This document shows positions 60,447 to 64,000 of a DNA stretch of 64,000 nucleotides, in pieces (within the stretch, counting starts at the first letter, position 1; each line of letters opens with the position of its first letter). Source of the DNA: Microbacterium sp. SSM24 (GTDB taxonomy: Bacteria; Actinomycetota; Actinomycetes; Actinomycetales; Microbacteriaceae); assembly GCF_025989145.1 (NCBI RefSeq), contig NZ_JAPDNQ010000001.1, positions 992,001 through 1,056,000 of the forward strand, given 5' to 3'. The position numbers and the translations under genes were made by a program. The notes below the pieces were generated by a model. It made no database searches, was not told where the DNA came from, and saw only the letters and a program-made list of their open reading frames with translations.

Positions 60447-62323
60447 GAATGTGCTCCTTCCGAGCGCGTCGTGATCAAGGGCGAGCGGGCGGGACCTTCT
60501 TCGAGGATCGCGTCCAGCAGCGACTGCGTGTACGGATGCGAAGGCGTGCCCAGAATCGTGCGTACGGGCCCCTGCTCGACGAACAGACCCTGCTGCATGA
60601 CCGTGACCCGATCGCACAGGTCGGCAACGACGCCGAAGTTGTGGGTCACCAGAAGCATCGCCATGTGACGCTCGGCCTGAAGATCACGCAGCAGATCGAG
60701 CACCTCTGCCTGCACCGTCACGTCCAGGGCGGTGGTGGGCTCGTCGGCGATGATGAGATCGGGGTCGGTCGAGACCGCACCCGCAATGAGCACGCGCTGC
60801 GCCATCCCGCCGGAGACTTCGAACGGGTACGCGTCGAACGTGCGCCGCGGATTCGGGATGCCGACGCGTTCCAGTAGCGCGAGCGACTTGTCGGTCGCGT
60901 CCTTCTTGCTGAGTCCGAGGTTCTTCCTCAGCGGCTCGACCAGCTGGTACCCGATGCGGAACGACGGGTCGAGGTTCGACATCGGCTCCTGCGGAATGTA
61001 ACCGATCCGCTTGCCACGCACGCCGGCATAGACGCGTTCGGCAGCTCCTGCGAGCTCGGAGCCCTCGTACCGGATGGACCCGCCCGAGACGTGCCCACCA
61101 CGGGGAAGCAGGCCCAGTACCGCGAATGCGGTCTGCGTCTTGCCGGACCCTGACTCGCCGATCAGACCATGGATCTCGCCCCTGCGCACGTCGAGCGAGA
61201 CTCCGTGTACGACCTCGATGTCGCTGCCTTCGGTCTGCTGGTAGGCCACGCGAAGATCGCGAATCGCGAGCACCGGCTCCTGCGGTCGCTGCGACGTCTG
61301 CTCGTCGTCGGCGTGGACGACGGTTCCGGGGACGACGGGCAGCTCCGACGAATCGTCGATCGGCTCGGAGTCGGCACCCCCCGTCGCGAATGAGGTGGTG
61401 ACCGCCGCGATCGATCCCGTCGCCGTCGTCACGGCGCGTCGGCGGCGCCGCCGGACGTTGGTGGTCCGCTCCAGCACGTCCCGCATCGCGTTTGCGAGCA
61501 GGGTCAGCGCGATCGATGTCGTCGCGATCGCGAGGGATGGCCACAGCATGAGAATGGGCGCGCGGTAGATGTTCGTGAAGCCGTCGTTGAGCATCGAACC
61601 CCACGTCGGAACAGTCATGTCACCGAGGCCGAGGAATTCCAGGCCCGACTGGATGGCGATCGCGATGCCGGCGATGATCGCCGTCTGGATGATGATCGGT
61701 GCCCTGACGACCGACAGGATGTGACGTCCGATGATGCGCACGTCGGACAGACCCGACACTCGAGCGGCGTCGACGTACAGCTCGCTGCGCACGCCGACGA
61801 CGGTGGCGTACACGAGGCGGTAGTAGGCGGGCGCCAGGATGATCCCGAAGATCAGCATGGCCCACCACACCGATGGCCCCAGCACCGCCCGCGCCGCGAT
61901 CAGGATCACGATGCCGGGCAGTGCCATGACGAGCGCGGTCACCCAGGATGCGACGCTGTCGAACCAGCCCTTGAAGTACCCGGCGACAAGACCGCCGATG
62001 ACGCCGATGACAAGAGAGGTGACGACGGCCACGGATGCTGCGGCGAGTGTGACCGACGTGGCCCAGAGCAGCCGCGACAGCACGTCACGACCCGCGCTGT
62101 CGTTGCCCAGGGGGTGCTCCGCGCTGGGTGGCGCGAGCACCAGCTGGATGGATGCCTCGTTCGGATCGTATGGGGCGATGAACGGTCCGATGATCGCCAT
62201 CAGCACGACGAACCCGAGATAGAGCAGCGCGACCAGACCCACGGGCTTGCGGATCAGGCGACGGAACAGCGATGTCGTGACGTGAGGAGTCGGGATCGCC
62301 GGAGGCACTTCGATCGCGGTCAT
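60443..62323 (-). CDS. Fused permease-ATPase of the oligopeptide-class importer (DppC-DppD)
   Basis: A 626-aa fusion. Residues 1-290 are a DppC permease with about six membrane segments and the coupling loop YVDAARVSGLSDVRIIGRHILSVV; 291-350 is a basic, then acidic linker; 351-626 is a DppD ATPase with Walker A GESGSGKTQ (389-397), VSGGMAQRV and LIIADEPTTALD. The reading frame is continuous. ATG 62323 overlaps the DppB stop. Such fusions are known in actinobacteria. Confidence 0.92.
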   Translation of the reverse strand: MTAIEVPPAIPTPHVTTSLFRRLIRKPVGLVALLYLGFVVLMAIIGPFIAPYDPNEASIQLVLAPPSAEHPLGNDSAGRDVLSRLLWATSVTLAAASVAVVTSLVIGVIGGLVAGYFKGWFDSVASWVTALVMALPGIVILIAARAVLGPSVWWAMLIFGIILAPAYYRLVYATVVGVRSELYVDAARVSGLSDVRIIGRHILSVVRAPIIIQTAIIAGIAIAIQSGLEFLGLGDMTVPTWGSMLNDGFTNIYRAPILMLWPSLAIATTSIALTLLANAMRDVLERTTNVRRRRRRAVTTATGSIAAVTTSFATGGADSEPIDDSSELPVVPGTVVHADDEQTSQRPQEPVLAIRDLRVAYQQTEGSDIEVVHGVSLDVRRGEIHGLIGESGSGKTQTAFAVLGLLPRGGHVSGGSIRYEGSELAGAAERVYAGVRGKRIGYIPQEPMSNLDPSFRIGYQLVEPLRKNLGLSKKDATDKSLALLERVGIPNPRRTFDAYPFEVSGGMAQRVLIAGAVSTDPDLIIADEPTTALDVTVQAEVLDLLRDLQAERHMAMLLVTHNFGVVADLCDRVTVMQQGLFVEQGPVRTILGTPSHPYTQSLLDAILEEGPARSPLITTRSEGAHS

Positions 62324-63261
62324 GACAGTCGCACCTTCGGGTTGAGCGCAGCCTGCGCGAGGTCGATCAGGAGATTGACGATGATCACGATCACGGCGAA
62401 CGCCACGACGAGGCCCATCATGACCGGGATGTCGCCCTGCACCCCCGCCTGGACGGTGAGCTGGCCCATGCCGGGGAGGGCGAAGACCTGCTCCACGATG
62501 ACGGCACCGCCCAACAGGCCGATGAACTGGACCGCCAGGATGGCCAGGGCCGGTCCGCCGGCGTTGCGCAGGACATGCCTGTATACGACACTGTTGGCGC
62601 TCAGCCCTCGACTGCGCAGCGTGCGCACGTAGTCGCGCGACATCGCGTCGATCATCGAGCCGCGGATCTGCTGGGTCACCGCGGCGATCGCCCCGAGGGA
62701 GAGAGCGGCGATGGGGAGCGTGACCGACGAGAGCCATCCGGTGAAGGACTCGGTCAGCGGCACGTAGCCGGTGGCTTTGAACCAGTGGAGGTCGATCGCG
62801 AAGATCAGCACGAGGTACAGCGCGATCAGGAAGCCCGGGATCGCGAAGCCGAGCACGGAGATGACCTGCACCGTCGCATCCACACCCCCGCCGCGGCGCG
62901 CGGCGAGCACGCCCAGGAGGACCGCGAGGACGGCCGTGACCAGCGTCGTTCCGATGACGATCGACAGGGTCACCGCCACCCGGCCCGAGAGGCTCACCGT
63001 CACCAGCTGGCCGTTGAACCAGGACCGGCCGAGGTCACCGGTGAGGGCATTGGTGAGCCAGTCCCAGTACTGCACGACGAGCGGGCGATTCAGACCGAGC
63101 TCCTCAGTTCTGCGCTGAACCTGCTCGGGCGTCGCGTTCTGGCCGAGGATGCGGCGGGCGACGTTCGCACTGTCGAGATAGAGCAGGCTGAAAGCGAGAG
63201 CCGAGATGACGAAGAGGAGCACGACGCCGGCGATCAGGCGCCTGACGATGAAGATGAGCAT
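62320..63261 (-). CDS. Oligopeptide-class ABC importer permease (DppB type)
   Basis: A 313-aa permease with six predicted membrane segments: N-terminal IVRRLIAGVVLLFVISALAF, extracellular RRILGQNATPEQV loop, coupling loop YVRTLRSRGLSANSVVYRHVLRNA. ATG at 63261 has an AGGAG about 10 bases upstream; the frame up to 63324 is leader. First gene of the importer-GH3 operon, controlled from the operator pair at 63433-63487. Confidence 0.92.
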   Translation of the reverse strand: MLIFIVRRLIAGVVLLFVISALAFSLLYLDSANVARRILGQNATPEQVQRRTEELGLNRPLVVQYWDWLTNALTGDLGRSWFNGQLVTVSLSGRVAVTLSIVIGTTLVTAVLAVLLGVLAARRGGGVDATVQVISVLGFAIPGFLIALYLVLIFAIDLHWFKATGYVPLTESFTGWLSSVTLPIAALSLGAIAAVTQQIRGSMIDAMSRDYVRTLRSRGLSANSVVYRHVLRNAGGPALAILAVQFIGLLGGAVIVEQVFALPGMGQLTVQAGVQGDIPVMMGLVVAFAVIVIIVNLLIDLAQAALNPKVRLS

Positions 63262-63432
63262 GCGGGGTCCGCTCCTGGTCAGCGAGCTGCGTGCTCGACG
63301 CGCGAGTCCGGCTCGTTGATCCATCGAGCCCGGAGAGCGGTCGCCTGCTCGGCATCGGTCTGGGTGCGGATCATCCTCGGTCCCCTCGATTCGACGACGC
63401 CTCTGTGCGTCGGATAGGGCGAAGGTAGCATC

Positions 63433-63487
63433 AATTCCGGTCAGTCGGTAGGTTTTCGACGTGAAAATCTACCAGGCGGTCGTTATT
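63433..63487. promoter_or_regulatory. Operator pair C1 and C2, head-to-head copies of the 25-bp element
   Basis: C1 at 63433-63457 (GTCGGTAGGTTTTC end) and C2 at 63463-63487 in inverse orientation (GAAAATCTACCAGGCGGTC), 5 bp apart. C1 is followed by the same GCATC spacer and -10 position as site A. C2 reads on the minus strand as CTGGTAGATTTTC, matching site A. Confidence 0.68.
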
Positions 63488-63516
63488 TGCTTTTCGAGGA
63501 CTGCGGAAATGATCAC

Positions 63517-63548
63517 GGCGTGAGCCCGGACTGCGCCGGGCTCACGCC
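63517..63548 (-). terminator. Strong hairpin after the edge gene
   Basis: Perfect 13-bp stem GGCGTGAGCCCGG (63517-63529) and CCGGGCTCACGCC (63536-63548) with a 6-base loop, about 80 bp past the stop of the partial gene. No T run. Confidence 0.62.
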
Positions 63549-63626
63549 GCATGTCGGATGCAGCATCCGTTCGACAGTGCCGAGGTGGGGCACTGATGGG
63601 ATGTGCGCGAAGGTGTCGTCGATCTC

Positions 63627-64000
63627 TCAGCGCACGATCGCGAAGCCGGCAGTCCAGGGGAGCTGCTCTCCCACGGCGAGCGTCAGCTGCAGGAAGCCCA
63701 TCGCCTCGAGTTCGTGCGCGCGCGCCAGCGAGCCGGCGTCGATTGCACCGAGACCTCCCGCAACGATGGCCGCGGAGAGAGTGGCCTTCGCGGCCGCGTC
63801 ATCCCCCGCGACCAGAACGGTCGTGGGCACACCGCCGACCTGTTTGGTCGAGATCGTGCCGGCGAAGTTGGTGTTGAAGGCCTTGAGTACGGACGACTGC
63901 GGAAGTGCGGCCTGGAGTTCGGCGGCTGCCGAGCTGCCGACAGGGACGACCAGCGAGTCGAAGGTCTCGAAGTCGAGCGGGTTGGTGATGTCGACCACGA
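63627..64000 (-). CDS. NAD(P)-binding oxidoreductase, C-terminal part (F420-dependent NADP reductase-like)
   Basis: Partial: the gene runs off the right edge, so the N-terminal Rossmann motif is not seen. Visible are VDITNPLDF, LKAFNTNFAG, VAGDD and a C-terminal GSLARAHELEAMGFLQ, the pattern of small NAD(P)-binding proteins related to F420-dependent NADP reductases. At least 124 residues are present. Function not assigned beyond the family. Confidence 0.7.
   Translation of the reverse strand, partial: VVDITNPLDFETFDSLVVPVGSSAAAELQAALPQSSVLKAFNTNFAGTISTKQVGGVPTTVLVAGDDAAAKATLSAAIVAGGLGAIDAGSLARAHELEAMGFLQLTLAVGEQLPWTAGFAIVR

Larger units (their letters stand above)
63262..63626. promoter_or_regulatory. 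Gene-free control region of the importer operon
   Basis: 365 bp without a gene. It contains the DppB leader (about 160 bases), a predicted -10 on the minus strand TACCTT (complement of 63422-63427), the operator pair C1/C2 (63433-63487) and a hairpin (63517-63548). Confidence 0.6.

Overview
The window looks like part of the chromosome of a high-GC Gram-positive actinobacterium, most likely a Microbacteriaceae (Microbacterium-like) soil or plant organism. Reasons: strongly GC-biased third codon positions throughout, many ATGA-type translational couplings, a mycothiol-dependent maleylpyruvate isomerase (mycothiol is confined to Actinomycetota), actinobacterial-style PaaX, IclR and TetR regulators, and a fused permease-ATPase of the oligopeptide ABC class. 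The genus is inference. I see no rRNA, tRNA, CRISPR, insertion sequence, phage gene or replication origin. The window is an almost unbroken string of catabolic operons with their own regulators and uptake systems.

Layout. (1) 77-7371, minus: an operon LacI regulator - DhaK/DhaL-type kinase - RpiB-like isomerase - TIM-like isomerase - Gfo/Idh/MocA oxidoreductase - sugar isomerase/epimerase - serine hydrolase, read as a tetritol/erythrulose phosphate pathway ending in erythrose 4-phosphate. (2) 7489-18126, plus: an AraC regulator behind a promoter with two operator-like palindromes, a five-gene branched-chain-amino-acid-type ABC importer, then pcaI-pcaJ-pcaF, an IclR regulator and maleylacetate reductase. 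(3) 18178-22312, minus: LysR-catB-catC-catA-pcaD; with pcaIJF this completes the catechol branch of the beta-ketoadipate pathway. (4) 22409-25201: a secreted GH3 beta-glucosidase. (5) 25453-35730: a flavoprotein disulfide reductase, an SDR/LysR/VOC/cyclase group of unknown substrate, an FMN reductase, a MarR-quinone reductase pair and an OpuC-type importer. (6) 35809-50889: a nearly complete salicylate catabolic cluster working through CoA thioesters and gentisate, with alcohol and aldehyde dehydrogenases that would feed it from salicyl alcohol. (7) 50920-63261: three hydrolases, an oligopeptide-class ABC importer and a cytosolic GH3 beta-glucosidase, linked by a repeated 25-bp operator and two paralogous TetR regulators. 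(8) 63627-64000: the C-terminal part of a small NAD(P)-binding protein cut by the window edge.

Working together. Salicylate would be activated by an EntE-like ligase, hydroxylated as salicylyl-CoA by an FAD monooxygenase to gentisyl-CoA, released as gentisate, and taken to fumarate and pyruvate by gentisate dioxygenase, mycothiol-dependent maleylpyruvate isomerase and fumarylpyruvate hydrolase. The two aryl-alcohol dehydrogenases and the benzaldehyde-type dehydrogenase would turn salicyl alcohol into salicylate, and the two beta-glucosidases, the oligomer importer and several esterases could release salicyl alcohol from plant glucosides such as salicin. The catechol branch has no catechol-producing enzyme in view. 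My main hypothesis is that the region is a phenolic-glycoside (salicinoid) utilisation island, in which catechol and salicyl alcohol are the two aromatic products of one class of plant compound. This is inference from gene content.

Regulation is unusually legible: I found paired or palindromic operator candidates at 7489-7529, 13489-13536, 32578-32641, 41850-41887, 48718-48741, 51791-51815, 56347-56371, 63433-63487 and 59541-59554, and hairpins at several operon ends.
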